Of a DNA stretch of 64,000 bases, positions 47,333 to 60,119 are shown piece after piece (positions within the stretch are counted from its first letter, which is position 1; every line of letters starts with the position of its first letter). The stretch spans positions 7,080,921-7,144,920 of the forward strand of contig NC_054885.1 of assembly GCF_018320785.1 (NCBI RefSeq), read 5' to 3'. Source of the stretch: Cheilinus undulatus. Taxonomy: Eukaryota > Chordata > Actinopteri > Labriformes > Labridae. The notes beneath the pieces are model-generated. The model was not told the origin of the DNA. It saw nothing but the letters and a program-made list of their open reading frames with translations, and did no database searches. Position numbers and translations under genes: made by a program.

Positions 47333-48250
47333 CAGACAACCAGACCAGCGGGCCCCAGTGCAGGCTCGGCCCCCATGTTCGACCCCAGGATCAGCTACAG
47401 CAACATCAGTGTTGGTGGTGTTGACTGGAGTGGTCTGGGCCAGGGGGAGTGGGCCAGCACTAGAAGGGGAGGCTGGGGAGGCAGGCGGGAAGAGACCCCG
47501 TCCTGCTCTCGCCCAGAGGCAGAGGTGCTGTCACAGCTCCACGATGAGCAGGGAGCAGGGTGGTTTGAAGAGACGTCAATGATTCAGGGTGCGGAGTTTA
47601 GAATTCAGAGAATGTATTCCTCAGGTGGTGGCGAGGAAAACTAAAGCCTCCCACCTCCATGAACGAGAGTTCGAGGTTAGTAAAGCTAACCAGCAGAGCC
47701 TCTGCTGCTCTAAACTACCCATTCTTCAGTGATCATATGCATGTCAGAATCAGGTTCCTGGCAGTTTAGGGGATCCAACTTTACTTAGAGAGGCATGCTG
47801 TTGTTTCGATAAGCCATGAGGGGTCAGGGTCTTTCAGTCGCCACAATACTTAAATTATAAACTTGAATTTGATTTTGGTAAGAAATTAAACATTATTGAT
47901 ACCTGCTTTGATACCATGGTAACAAAAAAGAAGTCAAAGACTACCGATATTGAGATTGGTCTGGCTGCAGGCAGCTCATCTGAGACGCCATTCATCTCAG
48001 AAAGGAAATGCCTTTATTTGCCGGTACAACATACTTCCAGTTTGAGATTTTTTTTTTCTTCACAGCTTTATTTATAGGTTTTCATAATTACAAAACAAAG
48101 ATATTTCCTTACAAAGGTGAAGTTTTAACATCCTAGTTTCAGATTTTTCTAATTCAGCTTTATTCATAACAAAGTCTGTTACATTGCCTTTTTTTAATAT
48201 TTACACTGCAAACTACAATATGTCTAAATAAAAAAGAAAAATGTTAGAGA
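47333..48250 (+). terminator. sox10: sox10 3'UTR with candidate poly(A) signal
   Basis: AATAAA at 48227-48232 would give a ~0.9-kb 3'UTR. A second candidate, ACAATAAAATG (AATAAA 50817-50822), would give ~3.5 kb. The sequence alone cannot decide between them. Confidence 0.4.
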
Positions 48251-48279
48251 TCTAATCTGGAATTATGGATAGATCCATT

Positions 48280-48680
48280 TTAGAGGAAGTTATACGAACA
48301 ATGAATTGCTTTAGCTTTGTTAGCTTTAGCTCAAGCTAACATAGGTACACTAGCTACAAAATCAATGTTACTACATAAGCTAAGTGAGCTTTAGTAACAT
48401 GAGCTTTAGCAGACATAGCTTATATAGATATGTAGATAATTTGGCTACATTAGCTACATAGCTATGTATCTCCATTATCTATAGCTAAGTTGGCTTTAGC
48501 AACATTGGCTTTAGCAAACATAGTTAAAGCTAACTTAGATATTTATCTTATGTAGCTGCTTTGTGAGCTTGGCTCTAGCTCTGTTAGATATGTAGCTTTG
48601 TTACCTATGTAGCTGCCTTAGCTACATAGCTTCATTAGCTATGTAGCTCTGTTATTTACATAGCTTTGGAATTAGGATGT
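48280..48680. repeat. Low-complexity AGCT/TTAGC repeat
   Basis: Degenerate repeats of TTAGCTACATAGCT and GCTTTAGC over ~400 bp, just beyond the first sox10 poly(A) candidate. Confidence 0.75.
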
Positions 48681-51600
48681 ACAGGTTAGGTTTTTAACTT
48701 TTGGTATCCTAACCCTTTGTCTAACCTTAAACTAAAGTTTAATCCAATTTTATGTCTAAAGTTTTACTATGTATTTCTGTCCTCAGATATATGGCGTCCC
48801 TAATGAACAGAGAGTTAGAGTGGCCATCAGAGATATAAGGTCTGCAGCCAGACTTTCTGGCCAATATTGCATTGTTTCTTGTTCAAAAAATTGCAGGCAA
48901 ACTGTCTAACACCGGTTCTAATTACAATGCAATCAAGCTTGAATTCATTGATTTCTATTGTAGTGTCCTGACTGCACGCAAGCAACATTTCCCCCTTTTG
49001 CTTTGTTGCTGTTTCCTCTCTATCCTTTATATGTCATGGGTGAGGAACAACAAAAGACAGAGATGACAAGGTATCAGGAGTGTTGCACAGGAAGATTAGG
49101 CTACCTTGATTTTCTTTCACTTTTCTCACATTACAGAGTTTGGTGGTTTGCTTTAAATAGTGGGGATAGTTGTGCATTAATAGTAAAGGCAAGCAAAAAG
49201 ATTTGGCTCATCAATACAAAGTGCCAAACTTCCGTTTGTCCACATTAAAAATGAAAGCTCTAGATGTCATTCCATCTACAAGGGGAGGCTGAAATGCTTC
49301 AGGAAGATAATTAAATATCAAGTGGATGCTGTATGGACAGTGAGCATGCAATACAGCGGAATGCAATGGGACGTCTGATGCTTGCATGCTGTTCGGACAC
49401 GGTGCAAATTGTACAAATATGCTAACAATGTTGCAAAAGCAGAAATGTCTTGTTTCAGTCCGGAAATGCTGCCATAGATTTGTGCAATTTCAAAACAGCT
49501 CTCTTTCATTCCCATCAACTTTAAGCTGGCCATACACTAGATGATTCTCAAATCTTAAACTATTTTAAACAGACATTAGACAGTTTTAAACCATTTTCAT
49601 CTCATAATCCTCTGATCTCACAAACTAATTAGATGACTCAAAGGTCAAATTCTCCAACAGCCTTTACAGTTGCAGCGTGAATCAAGAACAAGTAAAAGAA
49701 TAATCTGGCTGAAGATAAAGGTGTAGTTGTGTTTAAGTTTATGAGCTGTAAAACTACATAGCGTCAAATAGTTGATGCTACCGTTGGTTGTTGTGGGTAT
49801 CCCATCAGAGGCGGTCTAACCCCCCCCGGTAGGGAGCAGTGAAATAATTACATGGACACTACATAAATAAAGATCATTTCACTCCAGAACACTTGGTCAA
49901 GAAATGCACATGATTTGCAGATATAAATTGTCTTTATTAGCAGTAATTAGCTGTCATTGCTGTTGCTTATATTAGGTGGTGTGGCTGTTCTGGATCCCTC
50001 TGCCTTTCCACAAGCATATGTGGAAAGCATCAAGCAGGAACAGCACATGTCCCCTAAAGCAGGGAGAAAAGCAGCAATAAACCCAGAGCAGGCTGATTAA
50101 GCTGACTGATTAAGTCAGATAAAGCATAGAGGAGGAGCTGGGGTGGAGGAGGGTTGCGAAAAGCGGCTTGCAGCGGGAGCAGCGAAGCATAGCCATACTA
50201 GAGGAGTTTAAATATAGCATCACAAGTGCAATTAACCATTGTAGCATTCTTATAGCAAATCAGCTGGCTGAGGGTTTCTATGAAATAAATGGTGGTGCTT
50301 GACTCCATGGCCTGCCTAGAGTGATGCCTGATTTGCAATGAACCAGGACTAAGGACACTCCCCCATAATTGTCAAGAGTGGGCACATCTGGTTTTAAGGT
50401 GGGTTTAGAGTCGTGTAGTGGCTGGCCAACCTAAGGTTAAGAGTTTGTGTTAATGTCTGATTTTTTTTTTTTTTTCATTAAAAGTAATGGAGGCCACGTT
50501 GCCTTAAATCTTGTGGTATCAAAAGTAACCAAGGTATTGAGAATTTGGGTTACCTTACAGAAAGCCATGGTGAAAATTAGGGAAGAATTAGCAAAGAGAA
50601 TTTGCATGGTTAACTCAGTGGTTTCATCATTGAGGGTGCGACTTAGAGAGAGCCAGATCTACAACCCTTCACTTCTCACCTTTTGTCAAATGGAAGACAG
50701 TCATGTAATAGTTATAAATCATGACCAGAAATAATTCTGTTGCTTTCAGAGGCACATTAGACTCTATTTATTTCAATTATGATGCTGTAATCACCTGAAA
50801 TGCCTTTTGTACATACAATAAAATGAACATTTCTGAAAGAAAAATGCCATAAAACCATGTTGACGTTTTAATATGACGTATATTTAGTTTTCACAACTAG
50901 TAACAGGATAGTTTGTAGTATGAGCTTGAAAAGAAAAATGTTTGTGTGTTAATAAATACAGATTTGATGTATTTAAGACATGACCAAAGTTTGAGACCAA
51001 AACCATGAAGAAGAAACAGACTGTATGGATGTTTCTCCCAACATGACACTCAAAACTACCTTCTTATGTTTGTAGATTTGTAGTACTAGCTGATGCATTC
51101 TTTTATTGTTTCAAAATCTTTATTTTCCCTTTTCTATCCAGGCACTGATGAGTGTATTTAATGTATTAATACAGACTGATTATACATTAATAACCCCTAT
51201 TTTATCCAACATGTGATAAAACTCATGACAGAACCTTTTTAAATGTTTAATAACAGACTGTTTTGAACTGCCAAGGGGTTTTTCCTCTCATTATCATCTC
51301 TAACAAGTCTGCTTTCTTTTAAAGTGTCTGTCAAAATGTGTTTAAAGTGTAAAATATGTCTTGGTTGTAGCTGTGAGCTGAAAAGGTACATTATTAATGT
51401 GAGTGGGGCCAGAAAACTGGAAGAGTTTACAATAAAGGCTGACAGTAGATAAATGTTGGCACAATTTAATGTTAAATGTAAACCTGATGAGGAAAACCAA
51501 GGCAGAGAAGGAAACATCGCAATACCAGAAGTGGCCACAAGAGGCTGGTTGCAAAGTGAGTCGATCCTCATTGAGCTCCATGTTAAAAAGCTCAACTTTA

Positions 51601-51734
51601 ATGCTGAATTATTTAGAGCTGGATAGATGTCCGTTAATCTGACGAATTAGGGTTTGTTTTTAATTTTCAACACGGATATTGCATAATTTAAAGTAATTTT
51701 TTTAAAGTTTATAATGCCCATTGAATTCGGTCTC
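48681..51734. other. sox10 downstream flank, no gene recognised
   Basis: Mostly unrecognised. A GGCCATACACTAGATGATT motif at ~49529 resembles a fish MITE end. A poly-T tract lies at 50461-50476. The interval may include distal sox10 3'UTR (AATAAA 50817-50822). Confidence 0.35.
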
Positions 51735-52945
51735 ACATTTTCTAGAACCATGGTTCTCGGCTAGTGGGTTAGGACCCAAAAGTGGGTTGCAAAGCCACTT
51801 CTGTGGACTACTGATGTGTGCCTTCAAGAAAATATGTGGCAAAAAAATCTATGATGTACTTTTATTTTGAAGGACATGCCCCAATCTTCTCTTTTTGTCA
51901 TATCTTTTGCTCCATTTTTTCCCAAACTGCCCCATTTTTATTCAGAACATTCTATTATAAATGAAATTCTTCAGAAATTTTGGTTAATTTGATGGACGAG
52001 GAGGTGGTGGGTCTTGACTCAAGGCCAGCTGAGAACCACAGTACCAGACCATATGACTTCCTGTACATTAGAGCCTTAGTTCTCAGCTGTCGAGACCTCA
52101 AAGCTGGTCACAGACCATTTATATAAGGTCCTGGATGTGTGCCTGGAACAAAATTTGTGGTAAAAATCTATGATGTGCTTTTATTTTGAAGGACATGCCT
52201 CAATCTCTTAGTTTTGCCATATCTTTTGCTCAATTTTGAGCCCAAACTGCTCTATTTGCACTTGAATACACTTGTTTATAAAAAATTTCTGAAATTTGGG
52301 TCTTGATTGGTGGACTACTTGGTGGGGGTGGGTCTTGACCCAAGGGCAATTGAGAACCACAGTTCTAGACCATATGGACTGAAGAACTTTAAAGCCTTGG
52401 TTCTTAACTGATGGGCTGGTACCCAAAAGCTAGCTGCGAACCTTTCATAATAGGTCCTAGATGTGTGCCTGATATAAAATTTGTGGTGAACGTCTATGAT
52501 GTGCTTTTATTTTGAAGGACATGCCTCCATCTCTTAGTTTTGTAACATTTTTTGCTCCACTTTGAGTCCAAGATGCTCCATTTATAATTAAAAACACTCA
52601 GTTATGATTTAATTTTTTTTCAGAAGCTTTGGTCTGGATTGGTGGACAGGAAGGTGGTCTTGGGTCCTGACTGGAGGCTACTTGAAAACCAGAGTTCTAG
52701 ACCATATGAGCTCTTGTTCTTTAGAACCTTGGGTCTGGACCAAGAGTGGGTGGTGAAACATTTAACATTTGGTCCCAGATATTTGTGCTTTTATTTTGAA
52801 GGACATATCCCAATGTATTAATTTTGCCACATCTTTTGCACCATTTTGAGTCCAAACTAAACCTTTCTGATTAAAAACACTTAAAATTTTCCAGAAATTT
52901 TGTTTCTTGACTCAAGCCAGTTGAGAAGCACTGCTTTCAAGGGCT
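51735..52945 (+). repeat. Four-copy tandem duplication, ~320-bp unit
   Basis: The anchor TTTTATTTTGAAGGACAT gives GAAGGACAT at 51869, 52188, 52514 and 52798 (offsets 319, 326 and 284). Each unit also has a GTTCTCA..TGGG..GACCCAAAAG start and a GAGAACCACAGTTCTAGACC-like end. The unit looks like a hAT-type dispersed repeat (GTTCTCA..GAGAACC ends) amplified in tandem. Confidence 0.85.
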
Positions 52946-54478
52946 AACTGATTAACCAGCCAAAATTGCACTCTGTGCCTTAGGTGCTTTTATTGTGAAA
53001 AAGCTCCTCGACCTACATTGAGTTACATACTTCCAGAACTCTGCTAGAGAGATTAAAAAATCCTTTGTAGATTTAAAGCAGCCTATGGATCTTTATGCAT
53101 GTTATGTGTTTGGATTAAATCTTTCTCTGGATTCCGATGCAGATGGACCAGTTTTATTTGTAATAAAATGACCAGAAGGCAACAGTTAGACCTTTTAACG
53201 TTTAATCGCATAGATTGTGGCTGCTGTGTTGGATGGATCTTGAAATAGTTAGTCACAAGAATGCTAACTGTAGCGCTGTATGGCAGCTATGTAAATAACC
53301 GTGATAATGAGGATAAACACGCTGAAAGCCCAGGGATGGATAGAGGACATACAGCCGGTTTTAATGGTCATGTTAACCTCCAGTCATTTTGAATAGAACA
53401 GATTAACTTGTATATGTGTTAACATATTTGTTAATGAATTAAAGTTTAACAGTTAAATTTTGACCCACCTCTTGATTCAACCACATCAAAATAAAAGTGC
53501 CTTTCCTTTAAAAATCCATGCAGCTCAAATAAGATGCAACAATCTCTATTTCCTGTAAAATCAAGTCTGTGCCTTTTCTACTTTTTGACTTTTCTTGTTT
53601 TGCTTTATCTTTTTGACTCCTTATCTCTGTGATATTTTGTATTTCTGTGTCTCATTTTGTCCCATATCTTCTAAAAGGACTGTATTTTGTTTGAAGTGCC
53701 TTATTCTCCATCTAAGACAGTAAATATAATCATAAACTCATTACATTTACTCTGTTTTTTAGTCAGTTAAACATTATCACCACTGGACGGATTCATATGC
53801 ATGCAGCATCTATTAAAGCTTAAATATCATTGTATTTCATTATTTATCTCCTGCACATAAAGCAGAGTTCATTTAACACCATTTTTGCCATATGCCATAT
53901 ATCAGTGATGTGGATTTGTGTCTTTTTATATTTATATTTTCTCTGCTGTGAGGACTGTCTCTCTTTATTAAGGAAACTTGTGACTGTTTTTGCCGTTTTA
54001 GTATTTGATATTTTCCAATCTTGTGTAACCGCTGCCAGCACATCAAAGCTGCAAAACTCTGATAAAAACAGCGAGCGTGAAAGTCTAAACATGTGATGAT
54101 GACTAATGAACTTTTCCTCAAGCCTGAAATAAAGCTCTTATTTCTGCTCTCATACACATCTGCTTCTTGATGCATTTTTACATTTAATTCAAGCACCAAT
54201 CAGTCTCTTTTTTAAAAAAATACACCACATTAATATTTCAAGGTAAAGCAATCTGCCTCTGTTGAGTATGAATGAAGGGCTAATAATCAACAAAAGGGCA
54301 ATTTTTTAAAGTATGTAGTGTCTTACTGGTCACTCTCCTTATTCTTTATCACTAGTAAGCTCAACATGAATGATTGTGCTTTTTTTGTGACAGCAGTTAG
54401 AGACCATGTGGGGATTATCATCTAAATTAAGGCGACTTTTTGATGGGCGATAAAATAACAGACTTTCTTTGATGATGA
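52946..54478. other. Intergenic, nothing recognised
   Basis: AT-rich sequence without a supportable gene or repeat. Confidence 0.35.
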
Positions 54479-54479
54479 T

Positions 54480-54782
54480 AGAGATGCACAATATTATTGG
54501 TATATTACATCATACCATAGGAATGTAAATTTCTGCCTATACATCAGCCAGCATTTTGGCTATAAATATTGGCCGTATTAACATATAAGTTTGTGGAGTT
54601 TTAGGCTGGATTAGACCTACGTCAGCTGAAGTCTTTTTCTTCATTCATCATTGTTCCTTACACTTTTAATGGCATGTTACTGACTGAAGTTTTAGATACA
54701 CTGAAATATCTTATCCGGTGAAATTAACGTTCAAATATCTGTATATCAGATATCAGCAACAATCCAACATTGTGCATCCCTT
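54480..54782. mobile_element. MITE with GATGCACAAT inverted ends
   Basis: AGAGATGCACAATATTATTGG at the left and CCAACATTGTGCATCCCTT at the right are inverted repeats around ~300 bp. This is a common teleost hAT-like design. No ORF. Confidence 0.65.
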
Positions 54783-55029
54783 CTGAGTGATTTTATCAAA
54801 AGAACCAAAGATAAAAATAAAGTTCAGGTCCTTCAAAACAATGTTAACAAAATCTGCCACAAGAGAAATAGAAAGAGAACACTTTAGCCAAGAATAGAGG
54901 CTGAAGTAATGCTGGGAACAGACTACACAAGTTTTAAAGTCTTTACAGATTTTTTAAAAGACTTGGAGTACACACCAACAGGCTGGTTCCAGCAGATTTT
55001 TGTAAAGACTGAAGATCACACTCTTAACA

Positions 55030-55240
55030 TCTGCGCCTGATGAACAACAATCACTACCATTCAGTTATTCAGTGGTTATCTGTATAGCGCAAATTCAAAA
55101 CCAGTTTTGTCTCAGACAATGTGCCTAAGGGCAGGACCAGACTGTACTCTTTGTCATATATTTGATAAATGACAGACCCAACAATAATCATCAAGAGCCC
55201 AGCGCTAAGAGACATTTAGCAAAGTTACAGTGGCAGTGTA
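55030..55240 (-). mobile_element. LINE 3'-end-like repeat, inverted copy A
   Basis: Reverse complement of 59170-59365 at high identity, for example TCAGACAATGTGCCTAAGGG and GACAGACCCAACAATAATCA here. The tail GCGCTATACAGATAACCACT with TGAATGACTGAA repeats is typical of fish LINE 3' ends. Confidence 0.7.
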
Positions 55241-55374
55241 AGGAGTGGATATGGTAAGTGAGCATGGCCTAGGGCATCTGTTCCCAATGTGGGGGTCCAG
55301 GCAACCCTGGGGGGGGGCACCAAAGATTTCAGCGGGAGCGCGGGACCCTGTCTGATATGAGGTTGTCAAAATTA

Positions 55375-55376
<2 letters not shown>

Positions 55377-55423
<47 letters not shown>
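55377..55423. repeat. (TA)n microsatellite
   Basis: About 46 bp of alternating TA directly abutting the Tc1-like MITE, as expected when such elements insert at TA. Confidence 0.9.
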
Positions 55424-55426
<3 letters not shown>

Positions 55427-55965
55427 TGCTTAACAAATTTATTAGACCACCTGTCATATTTGTCTCAAAGACCATCCAGCATCATGAAGTGCTTTAATGA
55501 GGACTCTTTCATTTTCAGTGAGCTCTCCATGTTTTACCATTTTGAACAGGAATGAGGGATTTCAAACTGAATTCACCCAAGTTTGAGACGACTCACTGGG
55601 TTTCTCTGAGAAGTCAGAAATTAATCAAGCATAACATTCAAAAACCAAAACTAATTTTTCTGTTCAGGAATGCAAGTAAATAACTATAATGTGACATATT
55701 AATCAAGAAATATTAATGTGCTTTACTATTTTTTCTTTTTTTTGTAAATCAGTAAATTGTAAAATTCATGGATAACAATAGTAATTCTATTTTAGCATTA
55801 AACATATCATTTTGGTTAAAGAGCTTCTACATATTGGTGTATTAACCATTGCAGAAACATAAAAAAGGATTTTGGTAGTTACCAATGCTGTTAATTTAGG
55901 GTAGCTGTGGCATAAACCTTACCTTGGTTAGGGTTAGGGTGGTCTAATAAATTTGTTAAGCACTG
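55424..55965. mobile_element. Non-autonomous Tc1/mariner-like element
   Basis: Left CAGTGCTTAACAAATTTATT and right AATAAATTTGTTAAGCACTG are perfect inverted repeats over at least 20 bases. The left flank is TA. The 542-bp interior has no transposase. Confidence 0.85.
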
Positions 55966-56689
55966 TTTATAAATATATATTAAAAACAAAATTAAAACAT
56001 AGTATATTATGGTCAACCAAAAAGTTGAAAAAGTTGAAAAACATAAATTTTGAGCAAACAGGCCAAAATTTTAGGGGGAAAAAAAATCAAAATTTTTGAG
56101 ATTATAAATTCGTACATTTACAAAAAATTAAACTAAGTTCAGAGTTGGAAACTTGGAAATTAACAAGAAAAAAGTTGACATTTCCTAATTTAAGATGTTT
56201 TAAATTTTGATGCTAGAAACTAAAAAATGTTAAGTTTTTAAATTTTACATTTAAAACAGTGTAAAGCATTAAATGCACAAGAAATGAAATTGAAAACAGT
56301 GGTTGGATTTTTGAACTTGTAGCCTCCAAAGTTCTACATTTTAGTTTAAGCACATTTCCATTTTTTAAAGTAAAAAAAAGAAAAATTATTCTCATACATC
56401 AACGACAAGAATTTTGAGGGTTTTTTGGAAAATAAAAAGATCTGTATTATTATTACTACTATTATTACTATTATTTATTTATTTATTTATTTCAGACTGG
56501 CCCTAATACACCACGGTAATAATGGATGATTCAAACATACATCTCTGATCAAGACTGATGCTTAGCTCCGCCCACCTCTGTTGCTTACTTGCTTTTTGGA
56601 AATTCTGGTAATAGCAGATGTGATCAGATCCACATATATGTGTTGCAGTTTTAGGGTCAACGCTGAGACTTTCTTCAAACTTGAACTAA

Positions 56690-57010
56690 TCAGCCCCTGA
56701 AGGAGTCCTGATTGGTTGTGCATGCCTGTTTACTGTACATATTTCAAGTCGTGTTATAATGTGCATGCATGTGTGTGCAGCGGGTTAAGCCTGACTCCTA
56801 ATTCCCTCTCTTTAATCGGCTGTGTGATACTTTGCGAAGACAAAGAGGGCCATTGTGGAGGAGCGAGGGGAGGAGGGGGAGAGGGACAATAAGGGAGCCT
56901 TACCCATAACTGCCCGGCCTGCAGCTTCACCATCATACAAAGAGACTCTCATACTCTCCGTGTACACCAACCCTGCATCAGTCCTCGTTACCCATCCTCC
57001 CCCAGTCATC
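56690..57010. promoter_or_regulatory. Candidate downstream sox10 enhancer with a SoxE dimer palindrome
   Basis: ACAAAG (56840-56845), a 5-bp spacer and CATTGT (56851-56856) form a head-to-head pair, the arrangement SoxE proteins bind as dimers. Further cores are ACAAT (56886) and ACAAAG (56938-56943). The block is non-repetitive and GC-richer than its surroundings. It lies 9.5 kb after the sox10 stop. Function is inferred. Confidence 0.35.
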
Positions 57011-57664
57011 CCCTACACTCACCCAGCCTGAGAAATACCCCAACTCTATTTCAGGTTTGGGCTGTAATGAGATTAAAACATTCCCAACATAACGAAAGAA
57101 AACCAGAGAGAAGAGGCAGTTTGTTGTTTATCTCAGTGAATGGTGAACATTAGAAATTCAGACAAGTATGAAGGAGTTTTCCTGCAATTTTTCATGACCA
57201 TAGACAAGACAGTACCTGATTTAGGGTGCCATGGACCTCTATGTTGTTGTTGTGGTGATGACAATACCTCTTCAATGATAGGAAAAGTTTGCAAAGAAGA
57301 ATTTTTTTTACAAGGGATCATTTTCTCCACAGTCTATTTCTGTCTTATTTTCAGCTAACTATAATTTAGAGGTTCTATCTGCATAGCTTACATAACAATC
57401 AAAAGAAAAAGAACATTTCAAACAGACACCTGATTATGGAAACATTCATGCACACTGGAATAAATGCACAAATAGCAGCAATGTTGGCAAATATACATAA
57501 TAAAAACAGCTGAATATCTGTTGGTTTTTAAGGTTCAGTGCAATGCAGTCAGTGCTAATTCTTCATGTATCATTACCTTTACCACTGACATTACAGTCAT
57601 ATCTGAGACAACATGTTTAGGATGGACTTATGTCTGGGACAGTTCTAGATTAATCTTTATTCAT

Positions 57665-59110
57665 TCTTGTTGCAGAGCTCTTTTCTCCTTCTGCACCTTC
57701 CCCTTCTGTCTCTTTGAATCTCCCTCTTCTCTCTTCCTGCATCTTCTTCTACTTTTTTTTGGCATCTTCCTCTTCTCTATCTTCATCTCCTCTCTTCCTG
57801 CATCTCCCTCTTCTCTCTTTCTGCATCTTTCTTTTCTCTCTCTCTGCATTCCCCTCTTCCTGCATTTCCCTCTCCCATCTTCTTGCATCTTTCTCTTTTC
57901 TCTTTCAGAATCTTCCTCTTCTCTCTTCCTGCCTCTTCCTCTCCTCTCTTTCTTAGTCTCCCTCTCCTCTCTTTCTGCATCTTCCTCTTCTCTCTCTGCA
58001 TCTCCCTCTTCTCTCTTCCTGCGTCTTCCTATCTTCTCTTTCTTAGTCTCCCTCTCCTCTCTTTCTGCATCTTCCTCTTCTCTCTCTGCATCTCCCTCTT
58101 CTCTCTTTCTGCATCTTCCTCTTCTCTCTCTGCATCTCCCTCTTCTCTCTTCCTGCGTCTTCCTCTCCTCTCTTTCTTAGTCTCCCTCTCCTCTCTTTCT
58201 GCATCTTCCTCCTCTCTCTCTGCATCTCCCTCTTCTGTCTTTCTGCATCTTCCTCTTCTCTCTCTGCATCTCCCTCTTCTCTCTTCCTGCGTCTTCCTAT
58301 CTTCTCTTTCTTAGTCTCCCTCTCCTCTCTTTCTGCATCTTCCTCTTCTCTCTCTGCATCTCCCTCTTCTCTCTTCCTGCGTCTTCCTCTCCTCTCTTTC
58401 TTAGTCTCCCTCTCCTCTCTTTCTGCATCTTCCTCCTCTCTCTCTGCATCTCCCTCTTCTCTCTCTCTCTGCATCTCCCTCTTCTCTCTTCCTGCGTCTT
58501 CCTCTCCTCTCTTTCTTAGTCTCCCTCTCCTCTCTTTCTGCATCTTCTTCTTCTCTCTCTGCATCTCCCTCTCCTCTCTTTCTGCATCTTCCTCTTCTCT
58601 CTCTGCATCTCCCTCTTCTCTCTTTCTGCATCTTCCTCTTCTCTTTCTGCACCTCCCTCTCCTCTCTTTCTGCATCTTCCTCTTCTCTCTTTCTGCATCT
58701 CCCTCTTCTTTGATCCTTCATATCCTTTTATTTTTTCTGCACCCCCTTTTCTATTTTTGTTTCTCCATCTGTTCTTTATCTTCAGCTACCTATTCTTCTC
58801 TTTTTGCATCCTACTTTTCTCTTTTCTTGCAGCTCCATCTTCTCCCTTTCTGCATCTCCTCTCTGCCGTCTGAAACCCCCTATTCTATCTTTCCACTCCT
58901 GTCTCTTCTCTCTCTGCATTTCCCCTTCATTTTTTCTGCTTCTGCTGATTTCTTTCTGCATCTCTCTTTTCTGTTTCCTCCTCTTCTCTCTTTCTTTCAT
59001 CCTTCATATCCTTTTATTTTTTCTCCATCTCCCTCTTTTCTTTATCTCCAGCTACCTCCTCATCTCTTTTTGCATCCTACTTTTCTCTTTTCTTGCAGCT
59101 TCCTCTACCC
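57665..59110. repeat. Polypyrimidine minisatellite, ~1.4 kb
   Basis: Built from ~22-bp motifs such as CTCTCTTTCTGCATCTTCCT. TCTTAGTCTC recurs at 57951, 58041, 58175, 58309, 58401 and 58514 (spacings 90, 134, 134, 92, 113). The core 57665-58700 is most regular and 58700-59110 is degenerate. Long open frames on both strands (219 aa plus, 210 aa minus) result from the near absence of stops in such sequence. Confidence 0.9.
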
Positions 59111-59169
59111 CTGGCCATCTACAAGGAGTCTGTTTCCTTTCATGTTCTACCCATTAAAGGGACTTTTTT

Positions 59170-59365
59170 ATTTGCCACTGTAACTTTGCTAAATGTCTCT
59201 TAGAGCTGGGCTCTTGATGATTATTGTTGGGTCTGTCATTTATCAAATACATGACAAAGAGTACAGCATTATCCTGCCCTTAGGCGCATTGTCTGAGACA
59301 AAACTGGTTTTGAATTTGCGCTATACAGATAACCACTGAATGACTGAATGGTAGTGATTGTTGAA
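59170..59365 (+). mobile_element. LINE 3'-end-like repeat, inverted copy B
   Basis: Starts TTTGCCACTGTAACTTTGC and ends GCGCTATACAGATAACCACT, then TGAATGACTGAATGG. It is the inverted partner of 55030-55240. Confidence 0.7.
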
Positions 59366-60119
59366 ATAAAACATTACCTTAAATGGCATCTGAAAATAAC
59401 AAAAATTTGACCACCTTAGTATGATTGTGAGTGTAATCATCAAAAATATGTGAACAGGAGAAGATGAACACTTTTAGAGAACAGACAATAAGATGAGATG
59501 TGATGGAAGGAATATAAATACATGCAAACAGAAAAGCAGATGAAGAAAAAGGTAGAGATTGATGAGAATGTCAGATTTTAGGCATACCCACAGCGGGGCG
59601 GGGGACAACCTGATGGTGGCCTCACTGTGCCGGGTGCTGGTGATTGTCACATGGGCAGGCCCCTCCACGCCATGAAAAAAAGAGCAGCATTCCCCGAGGC
59701 GCTGTCCTCTCCAATCAAAAGACTCTCAGAGGAAGATGTTTTTTTCAGATTTTAATGACGTCACTGTGGTTACACACATTTGGAGATTCCAGCTCAAACT
59801 GGATTCTTTTTGATAACCTTTGAGTGTTTGTGAGAAACAGGAGAGGAAAACTGTAAACACCTCCTGGCTCCTGTTGCCATGGAAACATATTTACAGTTTG
59901 GCTACTCTGCAGTACAGTCTGATGTCTTTTTATAAGGGATGCAAGACCACATTATTTTGCTTCTGATACTGATCATCTGTGAGTGAGATCATGTGATTCA
60001 CTGCTGATACCAATAATATTTAATGATTTGACAAAGCAGCTGGTTTAGCAATTGGCCAGTTAACAGTAAAATTCAGATCGCTTGATAGTCTGTACCAGAA
60101 TCAGGAGCCAATTAAACTA
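59366..60119. other. Intergenic, nothing recognised
   Basis: No supportable gene or repeat. Confidence 0.35.

Noticed and set aside
47375..47644. 89-aa frame after the sox10 stop as a continuation of the protein
   Set aside because: Sox10 ends at the universal TTLSRP; the following frame is 3'UTR sequence without homology.
57521..58314. Ser/Leu/Phe-rich 219-aa and 143-aa + strand frames and the Arg/Glu-rich 210-aa minus-strand frame as genes
   Set aside because: They lie in a polypyrimidine minisatellite where stop codons are rare on both strands; no domain, splice site or promoter supports them.
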